A stretch of DNA of 64,000 nucleotides from Tistrella mobilis KA081020-065 (lineage in GTDB: Bacteria; Pseudomonadota; Alphaproteobacteria; Tistrellales; Tistrellaceae): assembly GCF_000264455.2 (NCBI RefSeq), contig NC_017959.1, positions 1-64,000 of the forward strand, written 5' to 3'. The number at the start of each line of letters is the position of its first letter. The first letter of the stretch is position 1. Position numbers and translations under genes: made by a program. This document shows positions 37,690 through 45,869 of this stretch, piece after piece. Under the pieces are notes generated by a model. That model was not told the DNA's origin, did no database searches, and saw only the letters and a list, made by a program, of their open reading frames with translations.

Positions 37690-38445
37690 CTAGATCAGCT
37701 CGGCTCCCGCCGCTCTCAGGGCGGCTTCATGTATCGCGCCGGGCGGCGCATCGGTGACGACGGTGTCCACCTCGTCCAGGCCGCAGACCCGGAAGGCCGC
37801 CTTGCGCCCGAACTTGGCCCGTGCCGCCACCAGGATCAGGCTGCGCGCATTGCCGATCATGGCGCGCGCGACCTGGGCTTCGTCGAAATTGGAATCCATG
37901 GCCCCGACTTCGGCATCAATCGCCGCCACCGTCAGGATGGCGTGATCGGCCTGGAAGTCGCGGATCTGCTCGATCACCAGCGGGCCGACCGTCTGGTCGT
38001 TGTCACCCATGAAGGTGCCGCCCAGCAGATAGACCCGGCCCGGTTGCGGCGCCGCGCCGAAGACCCGGGCGATGCGCAGCGAATTGGTAATCACCGTCAG
38101 CCCGCCGATGCCCGCCAGCGCCTCGGCGCAGGCGAGGGTTGTGGAGCCGGTGTCGATGAACAGCGTGTCGCCGGGCTCGATCAGCGGCACCAGCCGGCCT
38201 GCGATCACCTGTTTCGCCTCGGCCTCTTCGGCCATGCGGTCCTTGAAGCTGCCCTCGGCATGAAGCTTGGGCCGGCGGGCACCGCCATGGACCTTCTGGA
38301 GCACGCCGTCACTGGCAAGCCCGGCCAGATCGCGGCGGATCGTTTCCGCCGAAACCTCGAAAGCCTGGGCGAGCGCGTCGACCGACATCTCGCCCTGCTG
38401 CCAGATCATGTCCGCGATCCGCGCCTGCCGTTCCCTGCGTCGCAT
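37690..38445 (-). CDS. DeoR/GlpR-family transcriptional regulator
   Basis: A 251-residue DeoR-type regulator: HTH (RQARIADMIWQQGEMSVDAL and VSAETIRRDLAGL, about residues 6-45), HGGARRP, then the sugar-phosphate-binding domain with FIDTGSTTLACAEAL, VITNSLRIA, YLLGGTF and DEVDTVVTDA. ATG 38445 is chosen since GGAGG precedes it at 8 nt; an ATG at 38475 would lie inside the likely promoter. It faces a divergent glycerol-phosphate-like catabolic operon and precedes TRAP genes, with a palindromic operator between. A phosphorylated polyol or sugar is the likely effector (inference). Confidence 0.92.
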   Translation of the reverse strand: MRRRERQARIADMIWQQGEMSVDALAQAFEVSAETIRRDLAGLASDGVLQKVHGGARRPKLHAEGSFKDRMAEEAEAKQVIAGRLVPLIEPGDTLFIDTGSTTLACAEALAGIGGLTVITNSLRIARVFGAAPQPGRVYLLGGTFMGDNDQTVGPLVIEQIRDFQADHAILTVAAIDAEVGAMDSNFDEAQVARAMIGNARSLILVAARAKFGRKAAFRVCGLDEVDTVVTDAPPGAIHEAALRAAGAELI

Positions 38446-38481
38446 TCCCGTCCTCCGTTCATCAAAGTAGGACATCGGCCA

Positions 38482-38560
38482 ATGCCCGAGTCAAGGTGCA
38501 TGTGCCGGCATGAATGCCCGAACGGTCATAATTTTGTGGTAAAGTTGACCGTTCGGGCAT
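38482..38560. promoter_or_regulatory. Operator/promoter region with perfect 15-bp inverted repeat, DeoR target candidate
   Basis: ATGCCCGAACGGTCA (38514-38528) and TGACCGTTCGGGCAT (38546-38560) are exact inverted copies, 17 bp apart (about three helical turns centre to centre). A third, partial copy ATGCCCGAGTCA sits at 38482-38493. A plus-strand TTGACC at 38545-38550 with CAGGCT 17 bp later, and a minus-strand TTGACT at 38494-38489, are plausible -35 elements, so the dyads overlap both divergent promoters. Confidence 0.75.
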
Positions 38561-38633
38561 TTTAGGGCAGGCTGATCGCAGGAAAGACGGCCCTGACCCG
38601 CAGGAGAAAACCCTGAACCGCAGGAGGACAGGC

Positions 38634-40082
38634 ATGGCCCCGGCCGGCGACGCATTCCCCAACGGACATGCGGATGGCACCTTCGACGTCGCGATCATCG
38701 GCGCCGGGGTGATCGGCTGCGCGCTCGCCCGCCGCTTCACGCTGGAAGGCGCCCGGGTGGTGCTGATCGAGAAGGCGGCCGACGTGCTCGACGGGGCCTC
38801 CAAGGGCAACAGCGCCATCCTGCATACCGGCTTCGACGCCCCGCCCGGATCGGTGGAGGCGGCCTGCATCGCCGCGGGCTATCGGGAATATCTTGAGATC
38901 CGCGCGCGGCTGAACCTGCCGCTGCTGCAGACCGGCGCCCTGGTCGTCGCCTGGACGGATGAAGAGGCGGCAACCCTGCCCGATCTGATCGCCCAGGCCC
39001 GGGCGAACGGCGTCGACGATGTCGAGCCGCTGACGGAAGCCGAGGCCCGCCGGCTGGAGCCGGCGCTGGGGCCGGGGGTGCGCGCCGCCTTCCGGGTGCC
39101 GCGGGAATATGTGATCGACCCCTGGTCCGCCCCCCATGCCTATCTGCGCCAGGCGGTGGAGAACGGCGCCCGGCTGATGACCGCGGCCCCCGTCACCGCC
39201 GGGGTGTTCGACGGCAGCACCTGGCGCCTGGAAACCCCGCGGGGTGCCGTGCGGGCCGGGCTGGTGATCAATGCCGCAGGCCTCTGGGGCGACCGGCTGG
39301 ACGATCTGCTGACCGGGACCACCGATTTCACCATCCGGCCGCGCAAGGGCCAGTTTGTGGTCTATGACAAGCCGGCGGCGGCCCTTGCCGGCCACATCCT
39401 GCTGCCGGTGCCGAACAAGGTGACCAAGGGCATCGTCGTCTGCCGCACCGCCTTCGGCAATCTACTGGTCGGCCCCACCGCCGAGGAGCAGGAGGATCGC
39501 GAGCGCGCCGGGCTGGTGCCCGAAACCCTGGAGGCGCTGATCCGCCGCGGCACCGAGATCCTGCCGGCGCTGAAGGATCACGAGGTGACTGCGATCTATG
39601 CCGGGCTCCGCCCCGCCACCGAATTCAAGGACTACCGGATCCGGGTGGAGGCGGCACGGCGCTATGTGACCGTCGGCGGCATCCGCTCCACGGGGTTGAG
39701 TTCGGCACTCGGCACCGCCGCCCATGTCCATCGCCTGGTGGCCGGCCTGCTTGCGGGCCACCAGGCGATCGCCGATCCGGTTTGGCCGCGCATGCCGATG
39801 CTGGCCGAGCACGAGACCCGCGACTGGCAATGCCCCGGCAATGGCGGCGTGGTCTGTCATTGTGAGCGGGTGACGCGGCGCGAGATCGAGGCCGCCCTTG
39901 ATGGCCCGACCGGCGCCCGCAGCCTGGCGGGGCTGAAGCGGCGCACCCGCGTGACCATGGGCCGTTGCCAGGGTTTCTACTGTTCCGAGGCTCTGGCGGC
40001 GATCACCGCCGGCCGGCTGGCGGTGCCGATGACGGCCGATCCCACGACCGCCCCACCTGCAGCTGCGGGAGACGAGGCATGA
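38634..40082 (+). CDS. FAD-dependent oxidoreductase, glycerol-3-phosphate dehydrogenase (GlpA)-like with BFD-type iron-sulfur domain
   Basis: A 482-residue flavoprotein. The N terminus has the FAD-binding VAIIGAGVIGCALARRF (about 19-35), then KGNSAILHTGFDAPPGS and, at about 225-360, a DAO-type substrate domain (RPRKGQFVVYDK, AGLRPATEFKDYRI, GIRSTGLSSALG). The C-terminal 75 residues are a BFD-like [2Fe-2S] domain with cysteines in VVCHCERVT (about 408) and GRCQGFYC (about 445). This is the layout of anaerobic GlpA-type dehydrogenases. AGGAGGACAGG precedes the ATG. First gene of a three-gene operon (ATGA overlap with the next). Confidence 0.88.
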   Translation: MAPAGDAFPNGHADGTFDVAIIGAGVIGCALARRFTLEGARVVLIEKAADVLDGASKGNSAILHTGFDAPPGSVEAACIAAGYREYLEIRARLNLPLLQTGALVVAWTDEEAATLPDLIAQARANGVDDVEPLTEAEARRLEPALGPGVRAAFRVPREYVIDPWSAPHAYLRQAVENGARLMTAAPVTAGVFDGSTWRLETPRGAVRAGLVINAAGLWGDRLDDLLTGTTDFTIRPRKGQFVVYDKPAAALAGHILLPVPNKVTKGIVVCRTAFGNLLVGPTAEEQEDRERAGLVPETLEALIRRGTEILPALKDHEVTAIYAGLRPATEFKDYRIRVEAARRYVTVGGIRSTGLSSALGTAAHVHRLVAGLLAGHQAIADPVWPRMPMLAEHETRDWQCPGNGGVVCHCERVTRREIEAALDGPTGARSLAGLKRRTRVTMGRCQGFYCSEALAAITAGRLAVPMTADPTTAPPAAAGDEA

Positions 40083-41329
40083 CCGCGGAGCATTGGGATG
40101 TGGTGGTGATCGGTGCGGGCCCGGCCGGGCTCGCCGCCGCGACCGAGCTGCGCCGCCAGGGCGTCGACCGGGTGCTGGTGCTGGACCGCGAGGCCGAGGC
40201 TGGCGGCATTCCGCGCCATTGTGCCCATTCGCCCTTCGGCCTGCGCGAATTCCGCCGGCTGATGACCGGCCCCGCCTATGCCCGTCGGCTGATGCGCACC
40301 GCCGCGGCCGCCGGGGTCGAGATCCGCACCCGCGTGACCGTGGCCGCGATCCGTCCGGGCTCCGGGGCTTCCGGCCCTGAACTCGACGTCTCGACGCCGG
40401 ACGCGGGGCTGGGGGTGATCCGGGCCCGGCGCGTGCTGGTGGCAACCGGCGTGCGCGAGACCAGCCGCGCCCAGCGGCTGATCGGCGGCACCAAGCCCGG
40501 CGGCGTGCTCTCGACCGGCGCGCTTCAGGGGCTGGTGCATCTGGACCATCTGAAACCCTTCAGCCGGCCGGTGGTGCTGGGCACCGAACTGGTCTCGTTC
40601 TCGGCCCTGATCACCTGCGTCCAGGCGGGCATCCGGCCGGTGGCGATGATCGAGCCCGGCCAGGGCACCGTTGCCCGCTGGCCGGCCGGTCTGTTGCCCC
40701 GGCTGCTGGGGGTGAAACTGCTGACCGGGACTGCGCTTCGGACCATCGAGGGGCGGGACAGGGTCACCGCCGTCACCCTGCGCGATGCCGACGGCGCTGA
40801 GCGGGTGATCGAGACCGATGGCGTCGTCGTGACCGGCGGCTTCCGGCCCGAGGCGACGCTGTTCGCCGGCAGCCATCTTGCCCGTGATCCCGCGACCGGC
40901 GGCCCGGTGATCGACGAGTTCGGCCGCTGCTCGGATCCCGCGGTCTTTGCCGCGGGCAACCTGCTGCGCCCGGTGGAAACCGCGGGCTGGAGCTGGAAGG
41001 AAGGCCGTCGCACCGGCCGGGCGATCGCGCTCGACCTGGCCGGCCGCCTGCCGGCCGCCGGCGGGCTTGCGGTGGTCGTTGCGGGCGCGCCGCTGCGCTT
41101 TGCCCTGCCGCAGCTGATCGCCGGTGGCAGGCCGGGCCTGCGGGTTCACGACCATATTCAGTTCCGGGTCGACAGCCGGGTGGCGGGGCGGCTGGTCCTG
41201 ACCGATGATGGGCGGGAGATCTGGTCGCAGCGTCTGCGCAGCCGGCCGGAACGGCGGATCCTGGTGCCGATCGACGCCCTGCCGGTCGTGCGGTCGGGCC
41301 GCTACACGTTCGGCTGGGACGCGCGGTGA
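40079..41329 (+). CDS. NAD(P)/FAD-dependent oxidoreductase paired with the GlpA-like protein
   Basis: A 416-residue protein starting with the dinucleotide-binding VVVIGAGPAGLAAATELRRQG (in part, residues 8-28) and a second Rossmann part near 150-260 (RPVVLGTELVSFSALITCVQAG). The GFRPEA and CSDPAVFAAGNLLRPVETAGW segments bind FAD. The family is that of HcnB/opine-oxidase alpha and the partner of GlpA-like proteins in some bacteria. The last 85 residues are a beta-rich domain without cysteines that I do not recognise. Overlaps both neighbours (ATGA, TGATG), so the three products are likely made in step and may form a complex. Confidence 0.82.
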   Translation: MTAEHWDVVVIGAGPAGLAAATELRRQGVDRVLVLDREAEAGGIPRHCAHSPFGLREFRRLMTGPAYARRLMRTAAAAGVEIRTRVTVAAIRPGSGASGPELDVSTPDAGLGVIRARRVLVATGVRETSRAQRLIGGTKPGGVLSTGALQGLVHLDHLKPFSRPVVLGTELVSFSALITCVQAGIRPVAMIEPGQGTVARWPAGLLPRLLGVKLLTGTALRTIEGRDRVTAVTLRDADGAERVIETDGVVVTGGFRPEATLFAGSHLARDPATGGPVIDEFGRCSDPAVFAAGNLLRPVETAGWSWKEGRRTGRAIALDLAGRLPAAGGLAVVVAGAPLRFALPQLIAGGRPGLRVHDHIQFRVDSRVAGRLVLTDDGREIWSQRLRSRPERRILVPIDALPVVRSGRYTFGWDAR

Positions 41330-42756
41330 TGACCATTCTTGCCATCGATCAGGGCACCACCACCACCCGCGCCGTGCTGGTCGGGCCCGATGGCGGGACG
41401 CGGATCGTGGCGAGCCTGCCCCATCGCCAGATCCACCCGGCCCCCGGCCATGTCGAGCACGACCCGGAAGAGCTGATCCGGAACCTCCGCAGTTGCCTCG
41501 ATGCAGCCCGGGCGGCGGGCGCGCCGCTTGCGGTCGGCATCGACAATCAGGGGGAAAGCTGCCTCGCCTGGGATGCGGCGACCGGCGAGGCCATCTCTCC
41601 GGTGCTGGTCTGGCAGGATGACCGGACCCGCGACGTCGTTGACCGGCTGCGCGCCGACGGGGCCGAGGATATGGTGCTGTCGCGGGCCGGCCTGCCGCTC
41701 GATCCTTATTTCTCGGCCTCCAAGCTTGCCTGGATCCTGCGCGAGATCCCTGCGGCGCGGCGGCTGGCGGGGCTGGGGCGGCTCCGCCTCGGCACCACCG
41801 ATGCCTTCTTCCGCGACCGGCTGACCGGACGGTTCGAAACCGACGTCACCACCGCCTCGCGCACCGCGCTCATGAATCTCGACAGCTGCGACTGGGATCC
41901 TGAGCTGTGCCGGCTGTTTGGCGTGCCGATCGAGGCGCTGCCGCCGATCGGGCCCAGCACCGGCGATTTCGGCACCCTGGCCGGCACCGGCCTTCGCCTG
42001 ACCGCAAGCCTGGTCGACCAGCAGGCCTCGCTTTACGGCCATGGCTGCCGGCAGGCGGGCGACGGCAAAATCACCTTCGGTACCGGCGGCTTCGCCCTGG
42101 TGGTGACCGACCGGCGGATGGCAGCGGGGCGAGACGGCCCCTTGCCCACCATCGCCTGGCAGAAGGCGGGGGAGGCGCCGGTCCATGCGCTGGAAGGCGG
42201 GGTCTATTGTGCCGCCTCGGCGGTGAACTGGGCGCAGGGGCTGGGGCTGTTTGCCGGCCATGACGATATCGGCGCCTTCGACGGCGCCCCGGCCACGCTC
42301 GACGGGCCGGTCTTCGTGCCGGCGCTGGCGGGGCTCGCCTGTCCGCATTGGGACCGGCGGGCGCGCGGCGCCTGGCTGGGGCTGGGGCTCGATACCGGGC
42401 CGGGCCGGATGATGCAGGCGCTGCTTGAAGGCATCGCGCTCCGCATGGCCGAAGTGGTGGCGGTGATCGGCCGCCATCAGCCGCTCACCGACCCGGTACC
42501 GATCGATGGCGGCATGGCGGCCAATGCCTATTTCTGCCGGATGCTGGCCGATTGTCTGGAACGGCCGGTGATCGTCTCCGACGAGCCGGAGCTGACCGCG
42601 GTCGGCACTGCAGCCCTGGCCGCCGAGGTGGCGGGGGTGGCGGTCGCCACCCCGCGCCGCGGCCGGAGGATCGACCCCCGGCCGCTGCCGTCCGGTCTGC
42701 GCGCGCGTTTCGATGCGGCGCGCGCGGCGGTTCAGGCTTTTGCCGCCGCCGGCTGA
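41329..42756 (+). CDS. FGGY-family carbohydrate kinase, glycerol-kinase-like
   Basis: A 475-residue kinase with the FGGY layout: TILAIDQGTTTTRAVLVG (phosphate 1 motif), GHVEHDPEELI, VWQDDRT, DPYFSASKLAWIL, the base residue in SLVDQQASLYGHG, KITFGTGGFAL and DGGMAANAYFCRMLAD-like adenosine motif. Against E. coli GlpK, the Glu, Tyr, Asp-Gln and Phe glycerol contacts are conserved, but the arginine of NQRET is Gly here (NQGES, about residue 80), so the substrate may not be glycerol. ATG 41329 overlaps the preceding stop. With two flavoproteins and a DeoR regulator it would phosphorylate a polyol before oxidation. Confidence 0.88.
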   Translation: MTILAIDQGTTTTRAVLVGPDGGTRIVASLPHRQIHPAPGHVEHDPEELIRNLRSCLDAARAAGAPLAVGIDNQGESCLAWDAATGEAISPVLVWQDDRTRDVVDRLRADGAEDMVLSRAGLPLDPYFSASKLAWILREIPAARRLAGLGRLRLGTTDAFFRDRLTGRFETDVTTASRTALMNLDSCDWDPELCRLFGVPIEALPPIGPSTGDFGTLAGTGLRLTASLVDQQASLYGHGCRQAGDGKITFGTGGFALVVTDRRMAAGRDGPLPTIAWQKAGEAPVHALEGGVYCAASAVNWAQGLGLFAGHDDIGAFDGAPATLDGPVFVPALAGLACPHWDRRARGAWLGLGLDTGPGRMMQALLEGIALRMAEVVAVIGRHQPLTDPVPIDGGMAANAYFCRMLADCLERPVIVSDEPELTAVGTAALAAEVAGVAVATPRRGRRIDPRPLPSGLRARFDAARAAVQAFAAAG

Positions 42757-43607
42757 CCGCGACCGAAGACCAGCCCGATCCCGCCCAGGATCGCCGCCAT
42801 GCCGCAAAGCGCGAGCGGGGCCGGCACCGTGCCGAAGACCGCGAAATCGAGCAGCACGGTCCCGGCCGGCACCAGATAGAACAGGCTGGTGACGTTGACG
42901 AGATCGCCTGCCCGGATCAGCCGGTAGAACAGCAGCTGGGCACCGACCGAGATCACCAGAGCGAGCCAGAGCAGCGGCAGTACCACGGCCGGCACGGCGT
43001 CGAACCGCACCGCTTCTGTCGGCAGGACGATCAGGCAGAGTGCGAGGGCGGCCAGATACTGCACCGGCATGGCCGTGAGCGGGTCGATGGTGGAACGCTT
43101 CTGGAGCAGGGCACCTGCGGTCATCGCGGCCAGTGCTGCGAGAGCGAGGCCGGCGCCTGCCGGGGTGAGGCTGGCGGCGGCCAGGCTCTGCCAGACCACG
43201 GTGACGAGCCCCGCGAGGGCGAGTACGAGCCCCGCAACCCGGCGCCGACTGCGCGCGCCCCCGGTCATCACCAGGGTCAGCACCGGCTGCAGCCCCATGA
43301 TGGTGGCGACGGCGCCGGGCGTCATGCCCTGATCCATCGCCGCCATGTAGCAGACGGCATAGGCGCCGACCAGCAGCAGGCCGGTGGCAAGCAGCCGCGG
43401 CCAGGCCTGAAGCCGCGGCCAGCGCTGCCCCTGAAGGCGCAGGATCATCGTGATGGCGAGCAGGGCCAGCGCAAAGCGCAGGCTGAGGAAGGCAAGCGGG
43501 CTCGCATGATCGAGCCCGAGCCGGATGAAGATGGCGCCGCTGCTCCACAGGCAGACGAACGCCGCCGTCGGGCCGAAATGGCCCGCGGCACGAAGGAAAC
43601 CGGTCAT
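42732..43607 (-). CDS. DMT-superfamily EamA-type transporter
   Basis: A 291-residue inner-membrane protein with ten hydrophobic helices in two repeated EamA halves (FVCLWSSGAIFIRLGLDH; SPLAFLSLRFALALLAI; in the second half AMTAGALLQKRST and FYLVPAGTVLLDFAVFG). Such proteins export metabolites or amino acids; the substrate cannot be predicted. Its 3' end overlaps the convergent kinase gene by 25 bp. Confidence 0.88.
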   Translation of the reverse strand: MTGFLRAAGHFGPTAAFVCLWSSGAIFIRLGLDHASPLAFLSLRFALALLAITMILRLQGQRWPRLQAWPRLLATGLLLVGAYAVCYMAAMDQGMTPGAVATIMGLQPVLTLVMTGGARSRRRVAGLVLALAGLVTVVWQSLAAASLTPAGAGLALAALAAMTAGALLQKRSTIDPLTAMPVQYLAALALCLIVLPTEAVRFDAVPAVVLPLLWLALVISVGAQLLFYRLIRAGDLVNVTSLFYLVPAGTVLLDFAVFGTVPAPLALCGMAAILGGIGLVFGRGQPAAAKA

Positions 43608-43917
43608 CGGATCTGGAAAAACCGTCTTTGCCGGATGTCACGACAACCCTGCCGGCCCGGCTGCATCAGCCGTCAGCCGGGACCGATCGAACCGTATGGT
43701 TCAGGATCCGAGGGGCGGGGTCGTGAAAAGGCGGCCGCCGGTCAGGCGGCGGCGCGGCCGGCGGGCGGCGGCGGGGTGCCGGCCCGGGCAATGGCCGGCG
43801 GGGGGACGACGCAGGACATCATGTGCGGCACCATGGCGGTCATGATCGGTCGCCCCCTGGACGGTTGCAGGATCGGGTGAAGTATTCGGCCAAGTATGGC
43901 GGCGCGCGGGCCGTGCA
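43608..43917. other. Gene-free interval upstream of the DMT gene
   Basis: No coding frame here is convincing. The interval contains CCCGGCTG-N10-CAGCCGGG (43656-43681) and GAACC-GTAT-GGTTC (43689-43702), which lie 50-95 bp from the DMT start and may be regulatory. The remainder is GC-rich low-complexity sequence. Confidence 0.4.
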
Positions 43918-44778
43918 TCAACCCCGTTGCGCGGCTTCCCAGGTGTTGACGATCCGGGTCATGCTGCGCAGCACCGGCTTTTCGATCAGCTTGCCGTCGA
44001 CCACCAGCAGGCCACTATCGGCGGCGGCGAAGGCGTCCAGCACCTTGCGGGCATGGGCGACGGTGGCGTCGTCGGGGGTGAAGACCCGGTTGATGTGCGG
44101 GATCTGCTTCGGGTGGATGGTGCCCTTGCCCGAAAAACCGAGGTCGGCCGCGGCCTCGGCCTCGCGGATCATGCCGGCCTCGTCTTCCAGGTCGAGCCAG
44201 GGCACGTCGATGACGTCGACACCGGCGGTGGCCGCCGCGTGGACGACGCGCGAGCGGGCATAGAGCAGGGCGTTCCAGACATTGCGGCAGCGCAGATCGG
44301 CGGCCATGTCGACGCCGCCGAAAAACAGCGCCTCGATCCGCTCGCTGGAGGTCGCGATCTCGACCGCGGCTTCCAGGCCCTCATTGGTCTCGATGATCAC
44401 ATGCAGCCGGGTGGGGCGCTGATACTCGTCCAGCAGGTCGGCGAGGTTGCGGACCTCTTCCGGCCCTTTCACCTTGGGCAGCATCACGGCAGGCGCCGGG
44501 CGCTCCGCCTCGATCAGCGCCTTGACGTCGGCCATGCCTTCGGGCGTGCGCAGGCAGTTGATGCGGATGATCCGCTCCACCCGCGGGTCGCCTTCGGTCA
44601 CCGGCACATAGGCGAAAGCCCTGTCGCGCGCCTCGGGCTTGTCCTTCGGCGCCACCGCATCCTCAAGATCGACGCAGACGATATCGGTGCCCGAGGCCAG
44701 CGCCTTGGGGAACATGTCCGGCCGGGTGCCGGGGGTGAAGATGAAGCTGCGGCGCGACTGGATGCGGGCGGGGGACAT
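43918..44778 (-). CDS. HpcH/HpaI-family CoA ester lyase (CitE-like)
   Basis: A 286-residue TIM-barrel protein: RSFIFTPGTRPDMFPKAL at the start, DIVCVDLEDAVAPKDKPEAR with acidic Mg ligands, IIRINCLRTPEG, MLPKVKGPEEV, HVIIETNEGLEAAVEI, FFGGVDMAADL, and GFSGKGTIHPKQIPHIN, the family's C-terminal signature. Members cleave citramalyl-CoA, malyl-CoA or related 3-hydroxyacyl-CoA esters; no CitD/CitF genes are present, so it is not the citrate lyase complex. AGGAG precedes ATG 44778. It is 105 bp behind the XRE-cupin gene on the same strand. Confidence 0.9.
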   Translation of the reverse strand: MSPARIQSRRSFIFTPGTRPDMFPKALASGTDIVCVDLEDAVAPKDKPEARDRAFAYVPVTEGDPRVERIIRINCLRTPEGMADVKALIEAERPAPAVMLPKVKGPEEVRNLADLLDEYQRPTRLHVIIETNEGLEAAVEIATSSERIEALFFGGVDMAADLRCRNVWNALLYARSRVVHAAATAGVDVIDVPWLDLEDEAGMIREAEAAADLGFSGKGTIHPKQIPHINRVFTPDDATVAHARKVLDAFAAADSGLLVVDGKLIEKPVLRSMTRIVNTWEAAQRG

Positions 44779-44882
44779 GGCGGCTCCTGACGGGATGGTC
44801 GGGCGATCATAGGCGCGGGCGCAGACCACCGCAAACCGGCGGTCCGTGACGTGAACCCCCTGCACGCCCTCTTGTGCCCCCG

Positions 44883-45512
44883 TCACCAGACCGGCGGGGT
44901 GGTGATCCAGAGAATCCGGGTGCGGCCATTGGCGAGGTTGCGGAATTTGTGCGGCGAGGCGCTTTCGAAATGGAAGGCGTCGCCCTCGCCCAGGCGGTAG
45001 ACCGCACCGTCGACATACAGCTCCAGCCGGCCTTCCAGAACCACGCCGCATTCCTCGCCTTCGTGGTTGTAGGCATCCTCGCCTGATCCGCCATCGGGAT
45101 CGAGGGTCAGCTCCATCACCTGCAGCATGCCCTGGTCGTGGACGGTCAGGAATTCCTTCACCATGCCCTTGTCGCCGAAATCGACCCGGCGGCGCTGGCC
45201 GGCGCGGACGATGCGCCGGGCCTCGTTGTTCGGATCGCTTTCGCCGCCGCCCAGCAGTTCCAGCACCGGCACGTCCAGAATGGCGCAGATCGCCCTGAGC
45301 GCGCGAACCGAGGGCGAGGAGATCCCGCGCTCGATCTGGCTGAGAAAGCCCACCGACACATTCGCGGCATCGGCCACCTGTTTCAGCGACAGCCCCCGCG
45401 CCTGACGCGCCCGGCGCACGGCGAGGCCGAGGCTGAGATCGTCCTCTTCAGTCAGTGGCTCGACGACGGGCATCTCGGGGATCGACGCCGGGGGCGACTC
45501 AGGGGGTGTCAT
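44883..45512 (-). CDS. XRE-family regulator with C-terminal cupin domain
   Basis: A 209-residue regulator: HTH_3 domain (about 28-82; LAVRRARQARGLSLKQVADA and VSVGFLSQIERGISSPS) and a cupin domain (about 130-205; YNHEGEECGVVLEGRLELYV and DAFHFESASPHKFRN). This class, which includes PuuR, senses small metabolites and usually represses amine or amino-acid utilisation genes. It is divergent from an amino-acid ABC importer followed by a FAD oxidase; two TTTCA-N6-TGAAA dyads lie between, so those genes are its likely targets (inference). Confidence 0.92.
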   Translation of the reverse strand: MTPPESPPASIPEMPVVEPLTEEDDLSLGLAVRRARQARGLSLKQVADAANVSVGFLSQIERGISSPSVRALRAICAILDVPVLELLGGGESDPNNEARRIVRAGQRRRVDFGDKGMVKEFLTVHDQGMLQVMELTLDPDGGSGEDAYNHEGEECGVVLEGRLELYVDGAVYRLGEGDAFHFESASPHKFRNLANGRTRILWITTPPVW

Positions 45513-45656
45513 CGGTGGTGGATACCTTCAGGTTCACTCTGTTGAAAGGAGGGCCATATTTTTTCACGAATTTCCAGCCCGACCATGCGTTCCGCAACGC
45601 CCCGACCGCCGGTGACCACCGCGGCAGGCGAACGGAATCGCCTGTCGTGCAGGCCT

Positions 45657-45721
45657 TTTCACGAAAATGAAATCGGCTGACCAATTTCATTGCGCCCCTC
45701 GATAATTTCACTACGATGAAA
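45657..45721. promoter_or_regulatory. Twin TTTCA-N6-TGAAA dyads, likely operator of the XRE-cupin regulator
   Basis: TTTCA-N6-TGAAA occurs at 45657-45672 and again at 45706-45721, 49 bp apart, with a half-site AATTTCAT between (about 45683-45690) and a further TTTCACGAATTTC at about 45561. The region is AT-rich amid GC-rich DNA and separates the regulator from the divergent importer. The rest of 45513-45869 contains no supported gene. Confidence 0.65.
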
Positions 45722-45869
45722 ATCAGTCAACGCCGAAGCCGATCCGCATCGCAGGGCGGGGGTCTGCGCCACCAGCACGGGACTGCCGGTGGTGTGCGTG
45801 GTTGCCGGGGGGAGCCCGGCGCCGCGCTGCCCTGCGATGGTCGGCAGGACAACGAACAGGGGAAGTTTC

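Noticed and set aside
41302..43641. 779-residue minus-strand frame across the FGGY kinase and DMT genes
   Set aside because: It overlaps two genes with clear homology and shows no conserved motif; shadow of GC-rich coding sequence.
43918..44778. Citrate lyase beta subunit of a CitDEF complex
   Set aside because: No CitD, CitF, CitC or CitG genes nearby; the protein fits stand-alone HpcH/CitE-like lyases.
44883..45512. Naming the XRE-cupin regulator PuuR
   Set aside because: Domain layout agrees, but the neighbouring genes are not a full putrescine pathway (no gamma-glutamylputrescine synthetase, dehydrogenase or hydrolase), so the specific name is not supported.
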